DNA of 64,000 nucleotides from Gymnopus androsaceus JB14 (GCA_009733575.1 ML769384.1:251257-315256), one strand, 5' to 3'; shown: positions 22,249-34,930, numbered from the stretch's first letter. Notes: generated by a model from the sequence alone, not told the origin. Translations and numbers: made by a program.

Positions 22249-24077
22249 CTACTGACAGATATACATAGGTCTAAATTTGAAAAACGTACTCTCCTCGCAG
22301 TCACTACTCGTACTCAGCCCAACTAATGGATTTGATGGCCTGAGTAGTATTTCCGAGCCGAATACTTCCACCCTCATCCCCTGTCGATCCAGCTGCATCA
22401 ACGGTTCATACACTTTCTCATCCAAAGCACGTCCCAAAACCTTCAGCTCAACCGATTTTCAAGCACTCGACACCAATATCCACACCAGGCTTCAGTACAC
22501 GGGAACAAACGACATCGACAAAGAGCTGGTCATCATCAAACCAGTCGCTGCGCACCTTCAGGGAATGATGCTGTAGCTTCGGAACAAGGATCTCACTCTT
22601 GTCTGCATCTGCAAATGCACAAAGAGATTTGATGAAGGTCATGGTGGGTGACCTTTGAGGCATTATCGTTGCTACTGTTCCTTCCCGACTGTGACTGCAG
22701 AGGATTTTCATAGAAAGATAGATGTTGGAGCTCTGGTGTATTCCGAAGGATATTTATCAAGTCGCCATCGGAAATGATTGCATCCTCAATCTGGAGGGTT
22801 GTAAGGAAGCATTTTGAGCGCAGAAGGAACTCCGTTACTCTTTCAGCATTGAAAAAGCGTCCACAATGATCATCATTATAAATGATGGACAATCGCTGAA
22901 GAGTTGGAAAATGACATGAAGGTAAGAGTATGCCAAAGATATCCGAATTATCATCCGAGCGCTTAGGAATCCAATCAACTCCAAGTCGTATTTCTAGGCA
23001 TGATACACTTTTCGATATTTGTGGAGGAGGAGAAGTTTGGTTAAGTGTGCTCCGATGGAAACGCTGGAAAGAGTAGGATAGTGATTTGACACGAGGACAT
23101 AGAGTCAGGATGTCAAATAAGACAGCCATGTTATGCATACGCGAATAATGCAACTGCAACTCTTTAATCCGAGTCCAAGGAATACTCCCGCTTGCCTCCC
23201 TCCCACACCATCAGACAGCGAGTAGCATAGAAGTGCAAAAGATTAAATTTCTCGCCTGCTTTGCGGAACAACTGAATCTCTTGATCATTTTTTGCGTCGG
23301 TGTAAAGAGATTCAAGCAAAGGTAGTTCTTTTCTAAGATCAGGGCTTGGAGGTTTCGGCAAAGTTAGCATGAAACCCGCTCATGAAGAATTCAACATGCC
23401 GCCATCTCGAAGCCCGAGAAAGCAACATTCCTAAGACTTCTAGCGCCAAGGGCTGGAGGTCAGAATTAACTATTGCATGTCCAGCAAACATAATCCGGAT
23501 GTCGAGGGGAGTATTGGAACCTGTGTGATCGAGACACCATTGCAAAGGGCTACAAAGTCGATTTTGTGCAAGACAATCCTCCTTGTAGGCACAATTATAA
23601 ATGCTCAGATCTATGTTGAACCACAGAGCTGAACTTGATGCCGCGATGCTCCTCCAGTGGCACAGACAGCCATTATATACAGCCCTGGAAGGCGTACGTA
23701 GGACGTAAAACTCTTCGTCCGTAGCCACATTTTGAATGTATTCGGGTTTGCACGTCCAAAAAAACCGAAGATCTTCAGTAGAATTTCTGCAGGTAGTCGC
23801 CTGACGGGAGCTAGCAGCGACCTGCATCTTCCTGCTGTGATTTCGCGTGCTGCAGCTTGTTTTCCGAAAGGAGGTGTCCGAAGTCGGACGGAGTCGACTA
23901 ATCTCAGCATTATAATGATGAATAACAGCATCCAAAGTAGCGAGGATTCCAAGTATCTTGGAGGCAAGGTGAAGGATGTAATGCGCCTGGAGAGCGAAGG
24001 AGGCGTCTTAGCTCCGCGCAGGAGATGGATGGGGCATCACTAGTTGAATCGATGGATTCGCAATGTTCGCAACTCAT
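22249..24077 (-). pseudogene. F-box protein gene with several frame breaks
   Basis: The start at 24077 (MSCEHCESID) fits the usual N-terminus. A coiled segment (LDAVIHHYNAEISRLR) and the F-box (RSLLAPVRRLPAEILLKIFGFFG ... LCHWRSIAASSSALWFNI) follow. The leucine-rich region runs to a C-terminus (DEKVYEPLMQLDRQGMRV ... RPMYICQ). The pieces are in all three minus frames, with shifts near 24000, 23885, 23730, 23165 and 22650 that no intron explains. It may be a pseudogene, or an intact gene with base-calling errors like those in conserved neighbours. The tail matches the gene fragment at 1-192. Expected role is SCF-type substrate recruitment. Confidence 0.7.
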
Positions 24078-24749
24078 AGCAATGGCAAGAGTTTATAATG
24101 CAGTGGAGGAAAGTTCGAGTGCTATGGTTCTGGGTAGGTCAAGGATCAATTTAATAAAGAGAGGAAAATCATACATTGGATGAATTCTAGAATCGCAAAT
24201 TAGACGACTAAGTATGCTCAACATGTGCAAGTATTGCTTGCTGGAAGAGCCACCGACACTGGAGCTGGTACGTCTATGACTGCGAGCACGAATTGACGCG
24301 TAGTACTTTGTGAATGAGTGTACGCGCGAAAGAAATGAAAGCAATGAAGTGAAAGCACGCGGCGCTCACTAGGCGCTTATTCACTTCAACGCGTATTTCG
24401 AGACCAGCATTTTGGCTGAGTCGTCGTCTTTCCGAGCTTGGATCAGATTCATGGCTCAGATGGAAGCGAAGTAAACGGTTGTTAAATTCCAGGAAACATA
24501 ATTTGTACGGTACACAAATATATACAGTGAATGCAGTATAGACAGCAAGATAAGGTAGTACTTACTATAGATCGATAGATAGACAGATACATGTACATGA
24601 CAACTTGAATACATTATGAAAGCAAGAAATCCAGAAAGGTATCCATTAGCAAGCAATATTCAGAATAAGTAACGCAGTGAATGAATCGAAAAATAAATAC
24701 TGTATTCCATGCATTGTTCCAATTTCCACTGGCATGAGCACTCCGCGAA
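24078..24749. other. No recognisable gene
   Basis: Short frames only. The part near 24500-24620 is AT-rich with GATA-type short repeats. Confidence 0.5.
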
Positions 24750-26040
24750 TCACTGAGCACCATAGCGAGCATACTCTTCTTCCTTCGCACGCTTATACTG
24801 GATAGCCCAGTTCTCCACATTCTCCTCTGCCATCTTCACGGTCACGCCGCACGAAGCATAATGACGCGCCACGTCCTCTTCGGAAATGATATTGGCGCTT
24901 TCAGCAGAGTCAGGAGTGAAGACCCGGAATGTCGTAATAGGCGAAATTTGTAGACCCAAATGAGCGACCAAATCCTTATAACGTCCCTTCACTGTAAATA
25001 GTGAAAGCACGGCGGCTACATAATTTTGTCGAAGAGAAGGCGAAGGCTGGAGGTCAGGACGCATATGTGCCAACATTCGACTTGCTATCAAGTCGGAAAG
25101 GACAGCGTCACCGTTGCTCTGTTTTCGAACTCCAACTGGCCAGTTACCAGCATGAATCCTCAAGAACTCTAGCCACACCTCAGGTGGATCATCTTTTCTT
25201 GGGTTCGAGTTTTCCTGTCGTCTCCCGTTGGATTGGCGTGACCTCTCTTCTCCCGGGCGGCCTTGAGAACTACGAGGAACATGCCCTCTGTTGTTGGGCT
25301 GGCGACATGGCACTGGACGCAAACGACCTCGACTAGTACCAGAGCTGACAGGAGAAGAAGCGACACTCGACGAGGCTCCAGTGGATACGTCAGTCCGTTC
25401 GACCACATCACTCGACTCGGACGCAGTGTGGCATAAGGTTCCAGAAGAATGCTCGCGACCAGCAACCACAGTGTTATTCCAAAGAGAAGATGAGCGATTA
25501 CCGAGCCCTAGTTTCCGGAATTCCTCTCGAGTAGCGAACATTGGCTTGTCAAACATGGAGAGAAAATTCCTCCACGGACGTACGTCCAAGGACAAGCTGC
25601 GTGAGCTGCCTTAGCTCTTCTTCAGCTCTGGAAAGGTCAATCTGAACATCGTCCAGCTTCTCCAATGCCTTTTCCTTGGCTTCGAGCACCCGGCGTTCCC
25701 CTTCTATGAATCCTCTACGCCACATGAGGTCGTGTCGACGGTGCATCTTCTCATATGCGTGCTCGATTCCAGGGACTCCCTGTGCACGAGAGCGGTGAAT
25801 ATGCGACGAGAACGAGTTGCAAGTGGTACAACCCAGGTCGTTGTTATGTATAATTCCGTAGACGTCTAGGTCGACTTCCCAGCAGTGATGCTTGGAGTCG
25901 GAGTCGAGATCACATTCGCAGAGATCAGGTTCTGGGGACCGGCCCATCGTCGAGTGAGTAGTAAGAGAACAGGGAGCGAGTGAGGAAGTGTGAGTGAGCC
26001 TGAGTCTGAGTCGCTGAGCTGCCGTGCCACGAGAGGACAT
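24750..26040 (-). CDS. Unknown protein, two reading frames
   Basis: The first frame (26040-25549, 163 codons) carries a Cys/Asp-rich segment (LCECDLDSDSKHHCWEVD, LGCTTCN) and then a charged helix (EKALEKLDDVQIDLSRAEEE). A second frame (25595-24750, 281 codons) continues with a Ser/Arg-rich linker and a C-terminal part of about 120 residues (VWLEFLRIHAGNWPVGV ... ENVENWAIQYKRAKEEEYAR). They overlap near 25550-25600, where a GTACGT donor lies but no intron of normal length fits. I take them as one gene with a shift or unusual splice. The family is not recognised. The CxC-type pairs could bind metal. Confidence 0.45.
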
Positions 26041-27627
26041 TGTTGCAAGAAGGAAAGACGAATGGGTTGAAAAAAAAAGAGGGACATTACCTATTTAAGT
26101 ACGTTCTCGGGATCTGACACAAGATCTAAAGGATCTCTGGTCTGAATAGACCAGGTCCATGATGATTGTGGGCGCAAATGTTCTCATGGAATGCGTGTGC
26201 TTGCCGTCATCACCTTCGCTGACTTCCGAATCTCAGCATCTGTAACCATTGAGAAAGGGTCATATAACAGCATTGCTCTCATACAAGCTGGTGGTCTGAG
26301 CCGAGCATTTATGGCATACCACGGAAAAGAGCACATCACATTGGCTCCTCCTCGAATTGTACAAAAAGAAAAAAAGAAAAAAAGAAAAAGAGTGCGTCTT
26401 TTTGTGAACAAACCCCTAGCTCATTCGTCACGGTAACTCCACGGACGGCCACTTGACTCGGACTTGTCGCCAGGGCGAACTGATTGTCTTGCCTAAGACG
26501 CGACAAGAATGAACAATCAATGAACCATGAACATCAGGAATCACTGCTTCATTCAACAGCACACCAGGCTTCAAGCTCCGCCGCGAGATCTGTACGTGTA
26601 CCTTCCGCAAAGTTTCCCGTTGACTTGCGCCGGTTCCGTTCTTCACTGCTCGAAGATGGGATTGTGAACAATAGGTTCTACTAACCACAAAAGTTGTTAA
26701 GCACGCGTCGTTCCACATGTTGTACAAGGCCATTCTGCTCTCTATAGCGCGTAGAACTTTTTAATTCATTTTGCTCAGAACGCGGAAATGATGATATGAC
26801 AACAAGTAGGATAAATACTTACGCGTTAGCACCGATATTAAATACCAAGGATTGCGGATTTTTCAACGTGGAGCTTAGGTGGGAACCATTCTGGCCAAGG
26901 TTTAGGTATTGGGCAAGGGAAAACAGTGGCCCAAGGAAAGAGAGAGATTGTGGAATTCTTCGACGGTTTCATTAAAGCTTGAGGCTTTTGTGCCATTCTT
27001 CCAGTCAAAGAGACAAGTATTGGAGGAACAATCCCCTCTAATCTCATCGGCGGCGATCATCAAATGCAGGACTCAATCGTCCCCCAAACCTTAAAGCTGT
27101 AGAGATGTGATGAGATTCCGAAACGGATACATAGAACAACGCTTACCGCCGGGCCCGCCACATTTATCTCTAAAACTTAAAGGACGCCGTCGGAAGACGT
27201 CTCCTGGTTCCACGTCCCTGCAAGTTGAGACAGTACGGAAGGTTTTGCGCGTCTGAGCTCCAAAGCTGAACTCCCTAGTATTACTGTAGGAGCAAAACGA
27301 GATTAATACAGCGGAAAGTTGGCGGCAGGACTAAACTCGGAACACAAACCCGATAGTAGCAGTAACAACGATGGAAATGAAGTGACATGGAACAGTTGCT
27401 CCCGTAATCCCAGATGCACGAAGCTCGAGGAATTGGTTTCACATATTGCATGCTGGATTTTGGATCCTGTTTCGAGGCATAAAGCTGATACTCAAAGGGA
27501 AGCACACTGCGCAATACCATTGAACACACATCTATTATTTCAAGGACCTAATTATGCATGAGTTGAGTACATTAATCCGACCGAAAGCGAGAGACAGACG
27601 TAGGCAGCAAAAACCAATGCATTGTGA
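26041..27627. other. Gene-poor stretch with a purine tract
   Basis: Holds an A/G-rich tract at about 26360-26391 and minus-strand frames of 70-100 codons (26428-26733, 26838-27047, 27281-27529). Parts of these look coding (for example IRGDCSSNTCLFDWKNG in another frame near 27000), but no family, start or splice chain could be set. Possibly a decayed gene. Confidence 0.4.
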
Positions 27628-28506
27628 CTACCTGGATCTATTTTCACGGAAACCGGCCCAGACATCTTCTGTGGCAAGCGCAATCCGTTCCTTCACACTC
27701 CCAAAGCTATCCAACGCAGGTCGTACGTCCAAAGAAAATACGGGCGAGCCATCGGGTTCAGGAGGCGCAGAATAATAGTCGATAACGTAGCGCACTTCTT
27801 CACCAGTATTAGGACGCCTTACGATCCAATCGTGTCGGTCAAACGGAGGTTCGGAGCTATGGAAAGCAAGTTAGTAACTAGATGCAGAGTTGCAAGGGAT
27901 CGAGTGAAGCATACTTGAATCGTGAAGGAAGAAGCCAGCCAGCCAGTAACCAAAACCGCGCTTTCGGAGACAACTCGCCTGGACGACCTTTGAATCGCTG
28001 CCAACTGAATCTCTGCAATATTTCTAGGAAGATTCAGTAAGGAGACGAGACTTATTACCGACAGACACACTTACTCATTGGTTCGCTTCTCCCATTTTAA
28101 AACTTCCTGCCAGGCTTGCTCGTTTAGGAAGTTGTGAATTTCTACCATGGTTTCAACATGCTCCTCTGGTGTCTCCCAGCCCTTTCTCACAAGCGCATTA
28201 TAGAATTGCTGTGGAGAAGGATAGTCCCATTTTGTGGACGAGTCTCGGAGGATAGAAGACTCAGTTCGGGCAGTAGGAAGATCCAAGGTCTGATTTGGGG
28301 CTCGACCTTGAGAAAGAGCAGGCATTTGATTTAGAGAGGTGAGTGAAGCATGATCTACTGGACATTCTGCAGGTTTTTGGGAAGAGGCTTGGAGAGCTTT
28401 ATGGTCCACAGGGCATTGCGCTGGAGATTGAGAATAGCTTTTAGGATTTATGGTCAACTGGACACGAAGAAGAATTATGGTCTGCAGTTGATACCGACTG
28501 TCCCAT
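27628..28506 (-). CDS. Holocytochrome c synthase (cytochrome c heme lyase)
   Basis: Starts [11 protein letters not shown] at 28506. Three CPVDH heme-regulatory motifs lie in the first 60 residues. The synthase core follows: [40 protein letters not shown], then [18 protein letters not shown] after intron 28005-28074, and [20 protein letters not shown] after intron 27857-27914. It ends at 27628. The enzyme attaches heme to apocytochrome c in the mitochondrial intermembrane space. One frame break lies near 28441, between the first and second CPVDH motifs, and looks like one extra base. An upstream in-frame extension to 28757 overlaps the divergent gene and is rejected. Confidence 0.93.
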
Positions 28507-28613
28507 AGTTTCTGTGGGATGAAAGGAAGAAAGAACTCGGTGAGGGTCGGGTCTCGGAAGCAAGTATAAAGAAAAAATTGACGCCCGCGGCTTTCGGACT
28601 TCCCCTCAAAATT
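28507..28613. promoter_or_regulatory. 107-bp divergent promoter, heme lyase and TypA genes
   Basis: Two genes for apparent mitochondrial proteins start back to back with 107 bp between ATGs, so they probably share one promoter. Confidence 0.55.
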
Positions 28614-31065
28614 ATGCTGCGATGTCGGTCCTTTTGGAAGACATTTTCGACAGTACGGTCCACGTACCAGGCCAAACATCTCACTAGAGGCCTTGCGACT
28701 GCCGTAGAAGGTGTTACCCCAACTGAAAACATCAGAAATATCGCTATTATTGCCCATGGTAAATAAAGGTTCTTTACGATTTAAAAAAATTCAACTTGAA
28801 CTTTTTCTTTTTTGGCTAGTCGACCATGGTAAAACAACGCTGGTAGACCAGCTTCTGCGTCAGTCAGGGACTTTGAAACGACTGAGCGCTCTTGAGCAGC
28901 TCCAGCTCGCTCCGACTTCATCTTCTTTGGCTGGAACGACCGCAGACTCTGCTGTCGATGGTGGCTTTATAACCAGAGTAATGGACTCGAATGATCTCGA
29001 AAAGGAACGCGGAATTACTATTCTATCCAAATGCACCAGTATAATGTATAAAGGCAAGCTCATCAATATTGTGGACACTCCTGGACACGCGGACTTTGGC
29101 GGAGAAGTGGAACGTATAATGAGCATGGTAGATGGTGTGGCTTTGATTGTAGACGCGACAGAGGGACCAATGACCCAGACACGCTTTGTGCTTTCAAAAG
29201 CTCTGCAAAGAGGTCTCAAGTAAGATTCTATAACTCTTGTTTCTCTCTTTTAAAGCTCAACATTTCCTTTTCCAGACCTCTGGTAGTAATGAACAAGGCT
29301 GATAGATCGACGGCACGACCTGCACAGGTAGAAAGCGACCTCTTTGATCTTTTCGCCACACTCGGAGCTACAGACGACCAGATGGAATATCCCCTACTTT
29401 ACGCGTCTGCGAAACAAGGCTGGGCACAATCCGAACCTCCGGTTATTGGTGAATCTTCATCAGAGGAAGTGCTTGCTGAAGACACCATCAGCACGCGCAT
29501 GACACCTCTCTTCGACTTGATTCTCTCGCACGTCCCTCCACCGACAGCCCTCGATCGCACATCGCCGTTTTCCATGCTCACGATTCAGATAGAGAACGAC
29601 CCATACGTGGGTATGCTTTATCTCGGTCGAATTCACTCTGGATCTCTCCGTGTTGGTGACAATATCATGGCCCTCGACGCAGATGGCAATGAATGCGGTG
29701 GAGGCAAGGTCAAGAAGATTTTCAGTCGTATTGGTATGGACCGTGTGGAGAAGGATATCGCTTCAGCAGGTGAAATTGTAAGCATTGCTGGAATCAAGAT
29801 GACCAAAGGTGGTGGTGTCAATGTCAGTTTACTCGCTGTGGATGGCTGGGGTGAGGAAGGTCCAAAACCTTTGGAGGCAAGTCAATATGTCTGTTCTCTT
29901 GCTGACTGTTTTAACTTACTGCTGAATCAGACCACGCCAATTGACCCACCGACCATCTCCATGTTTGTATACCCCAACGATGCTCCCTTTGCCGGACGCG
30001 AGGGAACCAAGCTGACCTCGCAAGTCATTCGAGATCGTATTTACAAGGAAGCCGAAACCAACGTCGCGCTCAAAGTCTTACCAGGCCCTACCTCCGAATC
30101 TCTCGAACTCCGTGGTCGAGGTGTCCTCCATCTCGGTGTCCTTTTCGAAACCCTCCGGAGAGAAGGTTACGAGCTAACCATTGGTCCACCCAAAGCCGTC
30201 ATGATTCCCGATCCAGACCACAAAGGTCCCCGAACGCGTACAACTGGAATGCTAGAACCGATTGAATCGTGTACGATTAATGTCCGCGAAGAGTTTGCTG
30301 GGAAGGTTATCGAGAAGCTTACGATGCGGAAGGGAGAGATGCATTTGTATGAGAATGGAGATCCGGAAGAAGGTTGGGTGAAGATTGAGATGGATGTTCC
30401 TGCTCGTGGTTTGATTGGCTATATGGCCGGCGAGTTTAAGAATGATGTTCATGGTGAAGGGTGAGTATAAGGTACCATCTACTCGGAAAGGGAGCTGACT
30501 GTTTTCTTTGCTTAGGACACTCAACCATTACTTCAAAGACTACCAGCCGTACAAGGGAGCAATCGACACGGGAAGGAACGGTTCGTTGATCTCCATGCAT
30601 AACGGGGAATCATCTGCCTACGCCATGGCACCTCTCCAGGCCCGTGGAACGCTCTTCATCCACCCACAAACCAACGTATACCCAGGAATGGTCATTGGGG
30701 AATGTTCCAAAGCTCAGGACCTCTACGTGAATCCATGTCTGAAGAAACAACTTACCAACATCCGAGCGGCTGGAGCAGACGAGAAAATCGTTATTTCGGC
30801 GCCAAGGGTTATGACGCTAGAGGAGAGTATGGCTTATATGGCTGATGATGAGCTGATAGAGGTTACGCCCAAGAGTATTCGGTTGAGGAAGGCGATTTTG
30901 GACCCGGATAAGGAGAAGGAGGATGGCGGGTGTCAAGGCTGGTTAGTTGGGGTGGATAGACTCGGAAGAAAAGTATCGCTTAGATTATATATCCTTATAC
31001 TTGGTATATTTGCAGTAATGGTAGACTTTCCCTACTCAAATCCAACTCAAATCAGTACGCATTAA
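28614..31065 (+). CDS. TypA/BipA family translational GTPase, probably mitochondrial
   Basis: Start at 28614 ([16 protein letters not shown]), an Arg/Ser-rich, acid-poor N-terminus of about 35 residues like a mitochondrial presequence. Exons 28614-28758, 28820-29219, 29276-30460 and 30516-31065 give 759 residues with no break. GTPase motifs: G1 [19 protein letters not shown]2/switch [13 protein letters not shown]3 [12 protein letters not shown]4 NKADR. The TypA middle and C-terminal domains follow ([64 protein letters not shown] segment). The family acts on ribosomes. A 42-nt in-frame stretch at 29889-29930 (GT...AG) may be an intron. The last 40 residues are unlike the family, so the true 3' end is uncertain. 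Confidence 0.9.
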
Positions 31066-31181
31066 AGTGGCTCGGTGTACCCCAAGATATATATGTATAT
31101 GCTATAATTATATCTTGGCCATTGTTTTCCCAAGCGTATGCTCTCGGCCTGTAGAAGTATAGTGAGCGGACACGGAGCTAG

Positions 31182-31996
31182 CTACGCTACGAACAGCGTA
31201 CCTTGAGCAACTAGAGTCGAAGGTGCAAATCCAAAGCATTCGTCCTTGATTTTTATGTCCTGAATAGAACAACAATTAGATCTGAAGGTCAATCAACCGA
31301 GGAATCGACGTACCATTTCACCTGCAATCACCCGAACCTGGAATCCCGCGAAGATTTTAGAATACCGAAGGGGAAAATGTAGTTCAAAAAGACTGACCAT
31401 TGACCAATGATGGACACAATGTAAGCCTCCAAACCACAGCTATTATACGGGTTCAATGAGATTACACTTGAAAACACGATACGTCATTCCTACCTCCCGA
31501 GCAAAAGTCGTCTGGAATGTCTGCGAGAAAGGAGTAACCGCATTCAAAGTGATAGATTCATTCCAACTGCAAGTAGGAACAATGTCGGTCAAACGCTGGA
31601 TGGTCTCTAATAACGCCTCTCGAGCTGCTACTCGGCTAGTTTCCATAGGAGTATTACGAGTTCGGACGTCGTAGTTGAGAATATAGGGAGGTGGGGAGGT
31701 TATACAGTTCAAAAGCAGGTCGAAATGATCTCGAGCATGGCGTAGATGTTTGCCTAGGTATAAATTAAATAAACTGAGTATAAGAGCTTATAGGGCTCCG
31801 CTTTGAACACACCGATAGTAGATCCTGGAAGATATTTAGAGTGCACTGTCAGTTGCTCGTCTTCAAGCAAATCGCTATCGAGTAAATCCACAGCTTGTTG
31901 AAGAACGGTCTGAGAGACGAAAAGGAGGTTGTTTAGGTTGGTGGCATTTTCATCAAGCTTGACCGGGCTCATTGACGGTAATGGTTGGAGAAGCAA
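31182..31996 (-). CDS. DinB-like four-helix protein, putative metal binding
   Basis: Five exons (31996-31813, 31753-31494, 31439-31398, 31337-31314, 31259-31182) join in frame to 195 residues. Helix 1 contains LFVSQTVLQQAVDLLD, then GSTIGKHLRHARDHFDLLL, and a later helix LWFGGLHCVHHWSMVRVIAG. The spaced His residues (HxRH and HCVHHW) fit the DinB/YfiT-like metal-binding bundle, which includes small-molecule thiol transferases and DNA-damage-induced proteins of unclear activity. The alternative start at 31972 (MSPVKLDENA) is also possible. The small 24-nt and 42-nt exons are supported by phase. No substrate can be proposed. Confidence 0.65.
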
Positions 31997-32697
31997 GAGA
32001 CATGGCCTGAGAATGGGAAGAGGAGTAACATTATGGAAGCGAGCTAAAGCTTTTATACAGAATTATCAGTAGTACATGCGTTTAAAATGAGGCAAATAAT
32101 CTTGCCTGTCAACCCTGGATGCTACTTACTACTTGAGATGGTGGTCAAGTTTGAATCGGTCAATTTGAGCGCTTATGCTCCCCAAGAGAGGCAAAAGTAT
32201 TAGCATACAGCGTTTCTCAAACATTCAGCCCAGCTCCTAGTTGAACGACGCGTCGAAATCCGCGAGCCAGCGCAAATTTAACCTTTCACCGAAAGCTTAA
32301 GCTGCTCAGCCAGCCTATCACTCATCATACGCCCATTAGGAGGCCTTAGTGCGACGCCAAGTCGCAGCGCAAGTGCAGAGAAAATTTATAGCAGAAGCTA
32401 CAGAGAAGCGTCGAATTTTGACTAGTTATTGTTCAGTCTACAGTAAATGAAGTACAAAAATGTATCTTCCAATAATTGTGAAAAACCCATTCAGCCTAGA
32501 TTTTCCACACTCAAAGGAAGATTTTTAAAAGGTCCCTCTGCCAGAGTTATCCAGAAAGCTGGTGAGAGACAGGCAGAAAAAGAGAAAAATCAACCGTCGT
32601 CGTCGTTCTGGTCAAGAATTGAAAAAAAACTGATCGGACTAAATTGATCCTGCCATCCCCGACACCGGTCACTTTTTTGCCTTCTCTTCTCAATCCA
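31997..32697. other. Intergenic region between divergent genes
   Basis: Contains the promoters of the DinB-like gene and of succinyl-CoA ligase beta. A 66-codon frame at 32447-32647 lies just upstream of the ligase start and has no support as a gene. Confidence 0.5.
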
Positions 32698-34445
32698 ATG
32701 CTTTCCTCTCTCCGGACAGCAGGCTCCTTGGCTCGTGTAAGCTTAGCCCTCTGTACAACCCATTTCCTTTCGCTGAATATCTATCTATTCAGGCTGCATC
32801 TGCAGGTCAGAAGCGTTTCCTTTCCATTCACGAATACCAATCAGTCAAACTCCTCAATTCGGTCAGTTCTAGACTCTACATCCTCTCTTATATCTATTCA
32901 ATATCATCTATCATAGTATGGCATTCCAACGCCAAAGAGCATAGCTGCTACCTCTCCTCAAGAAGCTTTCGATGTCGCAAAGAGTTTTGGTAATACCACA
33001 CTTCATTTTACTTGAAACCCTCCCATTCCTAACTCAATCAAGGTCACAACCGACTCGTTATCAAAGCCCAAGTACTTGCTGGAGGTCGTGGAAAGGGCAA
33101 GTTTGACACTGGACTCCAGGGCGGCGTCCATATGGTTGATACGTGCGTCCAGCTCCTTCTCGTCTAAAGAAAACAAACTGACAAGACGCGTCTGCTAGCC
33201 CTGAACAAGCAAAAGACTATGCAGAGAAAATGCTTGGGTCAAAACTCATCACAAAGCAAACTGGTGCTGGTGGTCGTATCTGTAACGCTGTCAGTTCCGC
33301 ACGCACGTTCTCCGTTCTCTGTCTGACCCTCTAACTAGGTCATGTTGGCTGAACGTCGCGATCCAAGCCATGAATACTATGTCGCCGTTTTAAACGACCG
33401 TGTCACCCAAGGCGTCGTCCTCGTTGCCTCGGCTCAGGGTGGTATGAACATTGAAGAAGTCGCTGCAAACGATCCATCCGCTATCATCACGACGCCCATC
33501 AGCCTTGCTACCGGTCTCACTAAACCCGAGGCTCTCGAGGTCGCTAGCAAACTTGGCTTCAAAGAAGGCGCAGCGGAAGAGGCAGCGGATATCTTCATCA
33601 ACCTCTACCGTATTTTCAAGGACAAGGACGCTACCCAGATCGAGATTAACCCGATGGCTGAGACGACTGATGGAAAAGTGCTCTGGTAATTGCATATCTT
33701 TTAACGCATTTCATTGAGATGCTGATACCCTCCTATAGCATGGATGCTAAATTCGGCTTTGACGACAATGCAGAGTTCCGTCAACAGGATGTGTTCTCTC
33801 TCCGCGACATTTCACAAGAGGAGGCCTCTGAAGTTGAAGCTCAGAAAGCCAACCTCAACTTTATCAAGCTGGATGGAAGCATCGGATGCTTGGTCAACGG
33901 TGCTGGTCTTGCTATGGCCACCATGGATGTCTTGGCTCTGCACGGTGGTAACCCTGCAAATTTCCTCGACGTCGGAGGGTAAGTGGAATAATGCTGTCTG
34001 TCAATGCTGGGTCTGATGCGATCTCACAGAGGTGCTACTCCTGAAACCGTGAAAAAGGCTTTCGAGATTCTGCTCGCTGATCCCAAAGTTAAGAGTATTT
34101 TCATCAACATCTTTGGAGGTATGCGATTTCTTAGTTGGTACGACGTGAATGATTATACTCACCTTGATGGTCTACCAGGTATCATGCGTTGCGACTACAT
34201 CGCCGAAGGTGTCATCAAAGCCACCAGGGAGCTTGACCTCAAGATCCCCTTGGTCGTCAGGTTGAAGGGCACAAAGGAGATCGAGGCCAAGCAGTTCGTG
34301 TTTTTTCTTTTCTTATTCGGTTTTCCGCATACTGACGACTTCTTTTTCTTTTCTTTCCAGAATGATCAAAGACTCGGGAATGAAGATCGTTGCCTTTGAC
34401 AGCCTGGATGAAGCCGCCGAGTCTGCTGTTCAGCTTGCCACATAG
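32698..34445 (+). CDS. Succinyl-CoA ligase (ADP-forming) beta subunit, mitochondrial
   Basis: Ten exons from 32698 to 34445 give 415 residues without a break. The N-terminus ([22 protein letters not shown]) is a mitochondrial presequence, followed by [20 protein letters not shown]. The ATP-grasp domain shows [21 protein letters not shown], and the CoA-ligase part shows [38 protein letters not shown] and [18 protein letters not shown]. The enzyme converts succinyl-CoA to succinate with ATP formation in the TCA cycle as a heterodimer with the alpha subunit. Introns are 49-67 nt. It lies beside a TypA GTPase and a heme lyase, but nothing indicates co-regulation. Confidence 0.96.
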
Positions 34446-34930
34446 ATGAGATAGTATTAGTATTAGTGTATTGGATTAATCTTATATAATTTTATTTGTT
34501 TTCTTGTCGCTTTGAGTAGCTTGGGCATTGCGACGGTTGAAGCGCGTTCAACTGCATCGACTGCAAGCGCAGAGTAGCATGATTCAATGCTCGATAGGTA
34601 TTCGACGCAATGTGACGATGATTCGTTACGAGGTTTCTTACATTTGTAATGTACTTTAGGCCTACTGGAGGCTACTTATTCTCTACGAGATGGGCTTCAC
34701 TGTTGTAGGTCAACATGATTAAGCCCCTGAATTAAACTTTTGGACGGTCTACCTGCAGCTTAGGCCAACGCTTTTCTGGGTCTACTTGGCCTCCGGATGC
34801 TGGAAAGGCTAGATTTGCTAGAAGTGCGAAAGCAATCTGACTAGAACAGTGACGACAAAAGAAATTGATTTCAGATTAGACACGACACATTACTCCTACA
34901 TCCAGACCAAGAAGACCATTCATATCATCT
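34446..34930. other. Convergent 3' region
   Basis: No coding sequence seen. It holds the 3' ends of the ligase and nitrilase genes. Confidence 0.55.

Noticed and set aside
26360..26391. A/G-rich tract as a functional element
   Set aside because: Simple low-complexity run with no link to a gene end or start. Noted only.
28507..28757. N-terminal extension of heme lyase (start at 28757)
   Set aside because: It is in the frame after the shift, overlaps the TypA first exon, and lacks the family N-terminus. MGQS at 28506 followed by CPVDH fits better.
32447..32647. 66-codon frame before succinyl-CoA ligase
   Set aside because: No family, short, and inside the promoter interval. The ligase start at 32698 has a proper presequence.
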